Below are positions 16,146 to 21,796 of a DNA stretch of 21,796 bases, one piece after another. The stretch is taken from the NCBI GenBank assembly GCA_026770585.1, contig MU646383.1:684276-706071 (forward strand), read 5' to 3'. The stretch's first letter is position 1. Each line of letters opens with the position of its first letter. This DNA comes from Baffinella frigidus. Lineage: Eukaryota > Cryptophyceae > Cryptomonadales > Baffinellaceae. A model generated the notes under the pieces. The model made no database searches, was not told the origin of the DNA, and worked only from the letters and a program-made list of their open reading frames with translations. The position numbers and the translations under genes are program-made.

Positions 16146-17123
16146 TCACGAAAGCACGCACGAAAGCTCTGGATCAGGGCACTCGATCCTCGCATAGGAG
16201 CAGCGCCCCTCGTGCTCCGCGAGCAGCCGGCTCTTCAGCTCCGTCTCGCAGTGCCCGCACTTCACCGCGCGGTGTTCGCACGTCGCTTTGTGCTCGGGCA
16301 GATCCTTCCGAAGCGGCGACTCCTTGCAGCCCTCGTTGGCGCACTTGACCGGCACCCATCCACACTCCCCGAGGTGGGCCGGCAGCTCTCCCACCCTTCC
16401 CCTCCAAACGCACCCCGCGTCCTTCTGGCGGTTCTCCTCCAAGCGAGCCACCAGCCCGGGCCTGGTCCCCGTCGAGTCCAGACCGCGCTGCCGCAGCTCG
16501 GTGAAGGTCATGGAGGCAGCAGGCGCTGATCCGGGCGTCTCGTTCCCCTTCTTCCCCTCCGCATTCTCGCACCGCAGCCGCAGCTGGGAGATCACGCCCT
16601 CTACCGGGCGCGCTCGCACCAGCTTCAACCCGTCTGTCTTGTAGCGACACACCGGACACTCCCTTTTCTCGCGAAGCGCCTTGATGTAGCACGCCCTGCA
16701 GCAGCAGTGCCCCTCGGGGCAGCCGCTCATCGGCTCGACCATCAGGCCGAAGCACAGCGCGCAGACGCAGTCCTGGAACTTGATCTCGAGCAGGTCTGGG
16801 TCGATCCACCCATCGGTGGGCGCGGCTGAGAAACCGCCCGCCCCTACCGCTGCCCCGCCCCCGGTTGCCAGCTGGGTTCCCTGCAACAGGCTTTCGATCC
16901 TTGTATGCAAGATCCGCCAGGTCTGGAGATGAACTGCGCGCCTTTCTTGGTCAGCTTCTTCGTCATCGTCCTCCTCCTCCACCTCTTCCTCCTCCTCCTC
17001 CTCCTTTTCCTCCCCCTCCTCCTCCTCCTCCTCCGAGAGGACGAGTCCAGCGGCAGGAGCGGCTGCGCTACCGCTCGACCCGCCCGCCCCAGCAGCTGCC
17101 CCGCCCCCGATTTCTGACGACAT
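16146..17123 (-). CDS. RING finger / SAP-like / TRAF-type zinc finger protein, probable E3 ubiquitin ligase
   Basis: The 325-residue ORF is the only long intact gene here. I chose the ATG at 17121-17123 (MSSEIGGGAAAGAG); the frame stays open upstream with no ATG, so an upstream exon is possible. Residues 31-60 are almost all E/D. A C3HC4 RING lies at about 121-159: CALC, CPEGH, C142, C145 and CPVC. A SAP-like motif (LRQRGLDSTGTRPGLVARL) lies at about 210-228. Three zinc-finger units of TRAF/SIAH type follow at about 238-315, with C/H ligands including H250/C254, C261/C266/H278/C282 and C289/C292/H304/C308. Such proteins transfer ubiquitin from E2 enzymes to substrates held by the zinc fingers; a SAP motif would suit nuclear or nucleic-acid contacts. 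No C-terminal MATH domain is present. A GTGCGTG donor-like site near the stop means the true 3' end could be spliced. Confidence 0.85.
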   Translation of the reverse strand: MSSEIGGGAAAGAGGSSGSAAAPAAGLVLSEEEEEEGEEKEEEEEEEVEEEDDDEEADQERRAVHLQTWRILHTRIESLLQGTQLATGGGAAVGAGGFSAAPTDGWIDPDLLEIKFQDCVCALCFGLMVEPMSGCPEGHCCCRACYIKALREKRECPVCRYKTDGLKLVRARPVEGVISQLRLRCENAEGKKGNETPGSAPAASMTFTELRQRGLDSTGTRPGLVARLEENRQKDAGCVWRGRVGELPAHLGECGWVPVKCANEGCKESPLRKDLPEHKATCEHRAVKCGHCETELKSRLLAEHEGRCSYARIECPDPELSCVLS

Positions 17124-17387
17124 GTTTCTGGCGTGCAACCTTTCCAAGGTTTCGTCCCCTTTAGGTCCTTCCCGCCTTTTTCGACCCTTTTTTCGGTCGG
17201 CTTGAAGTGGGGTCAAATGGAGGATGCAAACTGAGCGATTTCCCTCGACATACGGTTCAAATTTAAACCTTACGAAGCGGAAAGGTCTCAACACTGATTC
17301 TCAATTTGAGGCACTTCGAGGATTGTTCAAAAAAAAAGGTGGTACGGGGCATCCGTACATGTACCACAAACAGGGATCTGCAAAGAC

Positions 17388-17457
17388 ACTTTGAGGCTGG
17401 CTTCACGCGGATGGAAGCGGGCTCCACCGCCGCCACCTCCACCGCCGAGGGACTCCC
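17388..17457 (-). repeat. GSPSAVEVA repeat, copy 1
   Basis: GGCTTCACGCGGATGGA and CCACCTCCACCGCCGAGGGA recur at about 18,092-18,158. On the minus strand both copies read GSPSAVEVA, two variable residues, then EPAS. It lies upstream of the RING gene on the same strand, so it may be a duplicated 5' exon. The two copies sit in otherwise unrelated surroundings. Confidence 0.5.
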
Positions 17458-17515
17458 ATCTGCGATATCCATCCGGCCAACTACGTCTGGGTCGTTCCCC
17501 TGGTAATAACACCAC

Positions 17516-17701
17516 AAGCTTTCACGCGTGAGCCCCTTAAGGTCTTCACGCGTGGGCACCTTACTTGAGCCATTGATGGTTAAAAGGGTTTTAATTTTTT
17601 TAAAAACAATCACTGCCTCCACTTTACTACACGTTTGACAATCAACGGCTCAAGTAAGTCCTCACGCGTGAGCACCTTAAGGGTCTCACGCGTGAAAGCT
17701 T
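17516..17701. mobile_element. Foldback element with ~62-bp arms rich in CACGCGTGA
   Basis: The left arm (17516-17578) and right arm (17642-17701) pair from AAGCTTTCACGCGTGAG inward through CCTTAAGG and TTACTTGAGCC. The palindrome CACGCGTG occurs four times. The centre is AT-rich. Short minus-strand open frames across it (TREDLKGL and similar) are a by-product of the repeated motif. Confidence 0.75.
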
Positions 17702-17886
17702 TTTGCATGCGTAAGGTCTCTGACTCATTGCTCCGCCGAGGCCGCGGCACAAAAAGGCTCCCGCGTGGCCTCTGCGCTCGCAGGTACGCTCGCAGGTGCG
17801 ATCCAAGTAAACGCGTTGCTTTCTCCCGACGCATGGACTTCTCAAAGGTGGCCTGGTCCCCCCCCCTTCCGCCCCGGTTCGCAGGT

Positions 17887-17962
17887 TCCTTTAGGTCCTT
17901 TAGGTTCTTCGAGCTCCCAACATAGGCGGACACCGGAACTTATCCTGCAGAAAGGCCATGCT
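17887..17962 (+). mobile_element. D4: family D copy
   Basis: Starts TTTAGGTCCTTTAGGTTCTT, continues CATAGGCGGACACCGG and ends CCTGCAGAAAGGCC. It is followed by CTTTCGGATC, as D1 is, so the two share a longer 3' part than D3 and D5. Confidence 0.65.
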
Positions 17963-18091
17963 TCCTTTCGGATCACATCAGGCCCCCCAGTGCAGAAGGA
18001 TCGCGGCAGAACCGGCTAAAGGGTATCCTCATCGGGCGTTTGAGTTAGACCATCAGTGCCACAAAGTGCAAAGATTCAGCGGGGTGCAGGA

Positions 18092-18158
18092 GGCTTGCTT
18101 CACGCGGGACGGAGGCGGGCTCCTCCCCCGCCACCTCCACCGCCGAGGGACTCCCACC
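18092..18158 (-). repeat. GSPSAVEVA repeat, copy 2
   Basis: Second copy of the block at 17,388, reading GSPSAVEVAGEEPAS on the minus strand inside a 172-codon open frame (18045-18563). That long frame also runs through a foldback and half of an A element, so only the shared block has support. Confidence 0.5.
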
Positions 18159-18231
18159 GCTCGCACTACAACGCCGGCGGGATCTGAGACATCCTGCCAA
18201 GGTGGTCGCGCGGAACAGGAAACGCCCACTG

Positions 18232-18345
18232 TCTGGTCTGGGGATCTTACCCCACATAAAGAAAGTGGACACTTGACTAAGTGGACGTGACTTGTGTAGA
18301 GTCGCTCCGGCTATCTCTATGTGGGGTAAGATCCCCAGATCTGGA
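18232..18345. mobile_element. Foldback element with ~27-bp arms
   Basis: TCTGGGGATCTTACCCCACATA-type arms at 18232-18258 and 18318-18345 pair with two or three differences. The loop carries AGTGGAC twice. The element is short and non-coding. Confidence 0.7.
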
Positions 18346-18471
18346 GAGGTAGTAAAGGGACCTCTTGAACCACTCACTAGCTCTGTTCCACTTGAGTCCG
18401 TCTCATTGTTAAAAATATTGAGCAGTAGATGAACAGTTAATTTGAACTGGATATCCTCCTTTAAAATTGAT

Positions 18472-18518
18472 GGTGGTCCTAGGGGGGGGGGCACTTTGTT
18501 ATGAGCGAGGCTTTCCTG
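18472..18518. mobile_element. A4: solitary right half of a family A element
   Basis: GGTGGTCCTAGGGGGG, then TTATGAGCGAGG and CCTG followed by TA. The left arm is missing; the upstream sequence is unrelated. Confidence 0.65.
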
Positions 18519-18564
18519 TAGTACAGGTTTGTTCTCCAAAATGACTGAGTCCTGCTCAGACAAT

Positions 18565-18966
18565 AAACCATCAACCCTGTACCATAAACCCCGAACCCTA
18601 AACCGGGTGAACCCTTAATCCTAAAACCTAAGCCCTCAATTCTAAACCCTAAAACCTAAACCCTGAAACCTAAACCCTGAAACCTAAACAGAAAATCTAA
18701 ACCCTAAACCCGAACCCTAAACCCTAAAACCTAAAGCCTAAAGCCTAAAGCCTAAAGCATGAACCATGAACCATGAACCATGAACCATAAACCATAAAAC
18801 GTCAACCATAAACCCTAAACCCTAAACCCTAAACCCTAAACCCTAAACCCTACACCCTGCACTCTACACCCTACACCCTAAACTTGAAACCCTAAACCAT
18901 TAACCCTAAACCCTAAACCCTCTTACTTAAACCCAAAACCCTAAACCCTAAACCTTGAACCCTAAA
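18565..18966. repeat. CCCTAAA array with CCTGAAA, CCTAAAG and CCATGAA blocks
   Basis: Telomere-like heptamers return here in C-rich + orientation, again in variant blocks (four CCTAAAG, four CCATGAA, then CCCTAAA). No gene. Confidence 0.9.
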
Positions 18967-19113
18967 GCCGTTTTCTTTAGCGGCCTGATCCAAATAACCA
19001 AAATCATTTCCGGCCATTCAAAATTTTGGGCCTAAGGAAAAATGTAAGGATCTCCGGCAATTTAAATTTGTTGAGGTGACCGTTTTTCAGATCAGCCCGC
19101 TCAAAAAAACGGC
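18967..19113. mobile_element. Foldback element inside the telomere-like array
   Basis: Ends GCCGTTTTCTTTAGCGGCC and its partner GGGCTGATC-side copy pair over about 24 bases: GCCGTTTTNTTNAGCGGNCT with GATC following. The 147-bp insert is AT-rich compared with the array and lies between ...CCCTAAA and TCTAAACCC. No ORF. Confidence 0.7.
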
Positions 19114-19372
19114 TCTAAACCCTAACCCCCAAAATCCTAAACCCTAAACCCTAAATTCTAAGTCTGTACCCGCCACGCTGTTCATTAACCTTGAACCTAA
19201 CCCTAAACCCTAAAGCCTAAACCCTAAACCCTAAACCCTAAACCCTAACCCTAGACCATAAACCCTAAACCCTAAACCCTAAACCCTAAACCCTAAACCC
19301 TAGACCATAAACCCTAGACCATAAACCCCAAAATTTGAACCCTAAACCCTAGACCCTAAACCCTAAACCTCT
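19114..19372. repeat. CCCTAAA array, continued
   Basis: Mostly perfect CCCTAAA, with an interrupted unique stretch at about 19155-19190 and several CCCTAGACCATAAA units. Confidence 0.9.
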
Positions 19373-19383
19373 CTAGGTTCTAC

Positions 19384-19650
19384 TCAGACGCAGCCTCGGT
19401 GGGGGTGCATACATGGCGGCGGTGTTGTTATTAATGCTTTCTCTGCAGATCCCTTCTACGGAACGGCGTGTCGTTGGCATATGTTGGGCGAAATTAAAAC
19501 CTAAAGGACCTAAAGGATCAAGGTCTCTCACTTGCACCTCTTCCCCCGTTAGTACACACCGTGTAGAGTGAGAGAGTGAGAGAGTGCTCAGCATGACCTC
19601 TCTCTCGCTACGTCATGCTCAGACACTGCCTCGGTTGGGGGTGCATACAT
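19384..19650 (-). repeat. YAPPPRL repeat, copies 2 and 3
   Basis: TCAGACGCAGCCTCGG (19386) and TCAGACACTGCCTCGG (19620) each run on to GGGGGTGCATACATG. On the minus strand the first reads AAMYAPPPRLRLSRT, matching the block at 7461. Each copy is followed closely by a family D element, one inverted and one direct. Confidence 0.65.
19440..19520 (-). mobile_element. D2: family D copy, inverted
   Basis: The reverse complement contains TTTAGGTCCTTTAGGTTTTA and CGCCCAACATATGCCAACG, as in D1. On the + strand it is open and reads VVGICWAKLKPKGPKG; D1 reads VGICWAKLKPKGPKG on its minus strand. CTCTGCAG at its start looks like a splice acceptor. Confidence 0.65.
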
Positions 19651-19651
19651 G

Positions 19652-19725
19652 CTCTTTAGGTCCTTTAGGTTCTTCGAGCTCCCAACATAGGCGGACACCG
19701 GAACTGGTTCTGCAGAAAAGCCAAG
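19652..19725 (+). mobile_element. D5: family D copy
   Basis: TTTAGGTCCTTTAGGTTCTT through CATAGGCGGACACCGG to GTTCTGCAGAAAAGCC. It lies between GCATACATGC and GCATCGGTGTTG, where the related sequence at 19,412 continues without it. Confidence 0.65.
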
Positions 19726-19785
19726 CATCGGTGTTGCTGCTAATAACAGTCTCTCTCTCCCGACAGTAATACTCGACATCCACGA

Positions 19786-20135
19786 CGCGGCGTAGGTGTG
19801 GACGAGTACAGGGGTACCTCGCTCCTAAGAAACCGCCCCCCCCCAGGAACCTACAGTAGGCCTATGCCTAGGGCCCTATGGTGGTCCTAGGGGGGGGGCA
19901 GTTTCTTATGAGCGAGGTACCCCTGTAGGTGAGACGAGAGGGAGGGGCGGGACGGAGAAAGGCGAGGGCAGCAGGGTGGGCACCGAAAGCGGGGGGGCTG
20001 GAGGAGGAAAGGTGACAAAGCATCGGGTGAGGGCTGTCTCTGAGTGGGAGAGAGAGGCCATGTGCCAGAGGATGGGCACGGGAAGGGACGACGCTTCGCG
20101 TGGGTGCCGGGGAGGGACTCGAGTGGGGTAGACCC
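19786..20135. repeat. P repeat, copy 2 (carries A5)
   Basis: This aligns with 14,845-15,140 on both sides of the A5 insertion. After A5 it continues GGTGAGACGAG, GGAGGGGCGGGACGGAG and on to GGGTGCCGGGGAGGGACTC. Confidence 0.7.
19809..19925. mobile_element. A5: family A element with an empty-site paralogue
   Basis: A 117-bp element, CAGGGGTACCTCGCTCCTAA to GAGCGAGGTACCCCTG, with TA at 19807-19808 and 19926-19927. The flanks read GACGAG-TA and TA-GGTGAGACGAG. The P repeat copy at 14,868 reads AAGAG-TA-GGTGAGACGAG, so one TA was duplicated. Confidence 0.9.
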
Positions 20136-20268
20136 GACGCTGCATGTATTTTGTGCAGGTTTGAGGTCGTTTTCGCACAATTTATCACAGGTTCGAGGTC
20201 ATTCTTGTTGTTTTTGTGATGAAGAAATCCATCACTTCGTCACTCGGGGCGGTCCCAGCGATTACGTA

Positions 20269-20384
20269 CAGGGGTACCTCGCTCACAAGAGACCGCCACC
20301 CCCCTTGGACCACCATAGGGCCCTAGGCATAGGCCTACTGTAGGGTCCTAGGGGAGGCTGTTTCTTATGAGCGAGGTACTCCTG
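20269..20384. mobile_element. A6: family A element
   Basis: CAGGGGTACCTCGCTCACAA to GAGCGAGGTACTCCTG, 116 bp, with TA on both sides. The centre GGCCCTAGGCATAGGCCTAC is intact. Confidence 0.85.
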
Positions 20385-20393
20385 TACAAGTTT

Positions 20394-20460
20394 GGCCCTA
20401 GGCATAGGCCTACTGTAGGGTCCTAGGGGGAGGCTGTTTCTTATGAGCGAGGTGCTCCTG
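20394..20460. mobile_element. A6b: tandem right-half copy of A6
   Basis: From GGCCCTAGGCATAGGCCTAC to the end CTCCTG this repeats the right half of A6 with very few changes, followed by TA. It looks like a local tandem duplication of the half-element, not an independent insertion. Confidence 0.75.
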
Positions 20461-20692
20461 TACAGGGTTGAGGCCGTTTTCGCGCAATTTATTACAGTTT
20501 CCAAGTCAGTGTTTTCGTGATGTTTTCGTGATGACGTGTGAAGAAATCGATCGATCACTCGGGGCAGGCCCCACACGTGAGGGTTGAGGCCGTTTTCGCG
20601 CAATCTATTACAGTTTCGAGGTCGTTTTTGATGTTTTCGTGTTGAAGAAATCGATGGATCACTTGGGTCGGTCGCCGCACGCGATTCCGTGT

Positions 20693-20795
20693 ACCCCTTA
20701 AGTGCCCATGCCGCCAAATTTGACGCCCAAGAGGTCCTAGGCAGGTCCTAGGGCCCTACCGTAGGGCGTATGAGCCTACCGGTCACTTAAGGGAT
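20693..20795. mobile_element. A7: diverged family A-like element
   Basis: Inverted ends CCCCTTAAGTG and CACTTAAGGG surround a centre with GGTCCTAGG and GGGCCCTACCGTAGGGCG. The centre resembles family A, whereas the ends differ. Confidence 0.5.
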
Positions 20796-20872
20796 AGGTT
20801 TGAGGCCGTTTTCGCGCAATTTATTACAGTTTCGAGGTCAGTGCTTTCGTGATGAAGGCATCCATCAATCGA

Positions 20873-20946
20873 TCACTTGGGGCGGTCCCCGCACGCGATT
20901 TCGACGGCGTTGAGGTAGTCCAGGTGCTGCTGCAACTCCGCCAACT
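20873..20946 (-). other. Minus-strand exon-like block QLAELQQHLDYLNAVE
   Basis: After a CT-rich tract and CCGGCAG (minus strand) the block reads LAELQQHLDYLNAVEIACGD then RPK and stop. It has a coiled-coil character. Related blocks lie near 21070-21100 (QLAQLQPQP) and 21405-21440 (QLAEAQQHLDYL), so this is a duplicated exon. A long (CT)n run serves as the pyrimidine tract. The family is not recognised. Confidence 0.5.
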
Positions 20947-20947
20947 G

Positions 20948-21046
20948 CCGGAGAGAGAGAGAGAGAGTGAGTGAGCGAGAGGGAGGGAGGGAGGGAGAGA
21001 GAGAGAGACAGAGAGAGAGCCTATTGTTAATACAGAGAGAGAGCCT
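20948..21046. repeat. (GA)n / GGGA purine tract
   Basis: Purine-rich on +, hence CT-rich on the minus strand directly upstream of the exon-like block at 20873-20946. Confidence 0.9.
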
Positions 21047-21259
21047 TTTGTTGATGCCAACACTGATAGAGGGCTGCGGCTGCAACTGCGCCAACTGCCC
21101 CACAGCGAGCGACAGAGAGCGCGCTTTTTGTCAAGAGCGGTTTTCACATCTTTTGGCCTCGCGAAAAGAATGAAACTTTGCCAGAAAGTTGACGATACTG
21201 GTGCTAAACTGTCAACTTCCGGAAGTGTTGGATTGTTTTGAGAGCGCGCTTTTTGCCAA

Positions 21260-21388
21260 GAGCGGTGTGCAGAGAAGTTGGCCGCAGAAATAACGAAAAG
21301 TTGGCCAAAGTCGACGGTTCTGGTACAAAATTATCAGCTTTTACTATGGTTGCATTACGTGCGCGGCCAACGTCTCTGCACACCGCTC
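21260..21388. repeat. 25-bp inverted repeat with 79-base loop
   Basis: AGAGCGGTGTGCAGAGAAGT (21261) and its partner ACGTCTCTGCACACCGCTCT (ending 21388) pair with one mismatch in about 25 bases. This may be a foldback element, or inverted copies of a piece of the minus-strand exon region. Confidence 0.65.
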
Positions 21389-21404
21389 TAATACCAACCC
21401 TGAT

Positions 21405-21520
21405 AGGTAGTCGAGGTGCTGCTGCGCCTCTGCCAACTGCCCCACAGAGAGCGCGCTTTTTGTTAACAAGGCGCTTGATTTCGGCCTTCTGTTCGGTGCT
21501 CTTGTCTGTGATCTCCTCGG
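21405..21520 (-). other. Minus-strand exon-like block, coiled-coil type
   Basis: A strong acceptor (CTCCTTCTTCTTCCCTAAG on the minus strand) precedes 21520. One frame then reads EEITDKSTEQKAEIKRLVN, KKRALC and is acidic/basic and heptad-like. The downstream QLAEAQQHLDYL is in another frame, so an intron or frameshift lies between. KKRAL recurs near 21120 and 21250, again showing duplication. This would be part of a minus-strand gene extending beyond the window. Confidence 0.45.
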
Positions 21521-21641
21521 CTTAGGGAAGAAGAAGGAGACCTAGAACCCCAAACCTCAACCCCCAAATTCGCTTCAGCGAATCCCGGGAAGACTTGCCC
21601 GATTCTGGGTTTCTAGGTTCCGAGGTTTCGAGGTTATTTGT

Positions 21642-21691
21642 AGATGTATCACTACTGTTACTAAACATCTTACCAGTAACAATACATCTCA
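21642..21691. repeat. Short inverted repeat GATGTAT / ATACATC
   Basis: GATGTAT...GTTACT and AGTAAC-A-ATACATC can form a stem with an internal bulge. Its role is unclear. Confidence 0.45.
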
Positions 21692-21767
21692 CAATTACAC
21701 CCATCTACAACCGGAATTCCTGAAATAGTCTTTATCCCGAGGGGGACCTGACGATCGATGCGGCTGA

Positions 21768-21796
21768 CCCCCCCCCCCCCCCCCCCCCCCCCCCCC
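21768..21796. repeat. Poly-C run at window end
   Basis: 29 consecutive C bases up to the edge. This may be a true homopolymer in a C-rich element arm, or a sequencing or assembly artefact. Confidence 0.9.

Larger units (their letters stand above)
20158..20946. repeat. Tandem ~110-bp unit, four copies, with A elements at junctions
   Basis: Units start near 20158, 20465, 20580 and 20797 with GGTTGAGGCCGTTTTCGCG or a variant, and end near CACTNGGGNCGGNCC. Units 1 and 2 are separated by A6 and its partial duplicate, and units 3 and 4 by A7. Units 2 and 3 abut directly. The minus strand is open across units 2-3 (about 36 residues per unit, for example TDLETVINCAKTAS), but the frame is not kept in all units, so coding is unproven. 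Confidence 0.7.

Noticed and set aside
16212-17164. Other open frames overlapping the RING gene, including a 211-codon minus frame and + frames rich in proline or leucine
   Set aside because: They are shadows of the GC-rich coding sequence and its GAG-rich acidic tract; only the chosen frame contains zinc-finger ligands.
18045-18563. 172-codon minus-strand ORF as a gene
   Set aside because: It runs across a foldback and half an A element. Only the GSPSAVEVA block has independent support.
1-21796. tRNA, rRNA or spliced-leader sequences
   Set aside because: I looked for tRNA B-box-like motifs, conserved rRNA segments and the dinoflagellate spliced-leader core and saw none. A covariance-model scan would be needed to exclude diverged copies.

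Overview
The window is nuclear DNA from a eukaryote with plant/algal-type telomere chemistry. Thousands of bases are 7-bp TTTAGGG/CCCTAAA-like repeats and one-base variants (CCCGAAA, CCCCAAA, CCCTGAA, CCCTCAA, CCCTGCA). Between these arrays lie short GC-rich blocks with canonical CAG| acceptors and |GT donors, including one GAG|GTAAGC. I see no bacterial-style operons, tRNA or rRNA. A protist or alga with a GC-rich coding fraction fits best. The lineage cannot be fixed from this sequence, because TTTAGGG-type telomeres occur in plants, green algae, haptophytes, cryptophytes and several alveolates.

Left part (about 1-14,200, read on +). A string of short exon-like blocks is embedded in telomere-like 'introns'. 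Each type occurs in two or more tandem copies before the next type begins. In order I label them E0 (to 1544), E1 (1848-2151), E2 (2277-2832), E3 (3067), E4 (3892), E5 (4296), E6 (4482-5300), E7 (5692-6540), E8 (6743-7895), E9 (8103), E10 (8867-11010), E11 (11341-11995) and E12 (12230-14190). Where copies differ in E0, E1, E6, E7 and E8, the changes fall mostly at third codon positions of a single frame, so these blocks are or were protein-coding. Together they look like one multi-exon gene of unrecognised family whose exons have been tandemly duplicated and partly degraded. Several copies are broken by insertions: a telomeric tract in E2, and small mobile elements in E0, E7, E8 and E11.

Mobile elements. 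At least four small non-autonomous families recur. Family A is a ~117-bp palindromic element flanked by TA; one copy has a clean empty site elsewhere in the window. Family B is a ~163-bp element with CCCACACAGCGG ends. Family C is a ~130-150-bp element without inverted ends that makes 9-13-bp target duplications. Family D is a ~75-105-bp element starting TTTAGGTCCTTTAGG. Single foldback elements lie at 9174, 10498, 12271, 12661, 15461, 17516, 18232 and 18967.

Right part (about 14,200-21,796). Telomere-like repeats thin out and foldback elements dominate. The one long intact ORF is on the minus strand (16146-17123): an acidic N-terminus, a RING finger, a SAP-like motif and three TRAF-type zinc-finger units, most likely an E3 ubiquitin ligase. 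At 18,565-19,372 telomere-like arrays return. From 20,158 to 21,525 there is a tandem ~110-bp repeat with A elements at unit junctions, then duplicated minus-strand exon-like blocks (QLAELQQHLDYLNAVE) preceded by CT-rich acceptor tracts. The window ends in a 29-base C run and contains a 76-base N gap in a CCCCAAA array, so copy numbers in the arrays should be treated as approximate.
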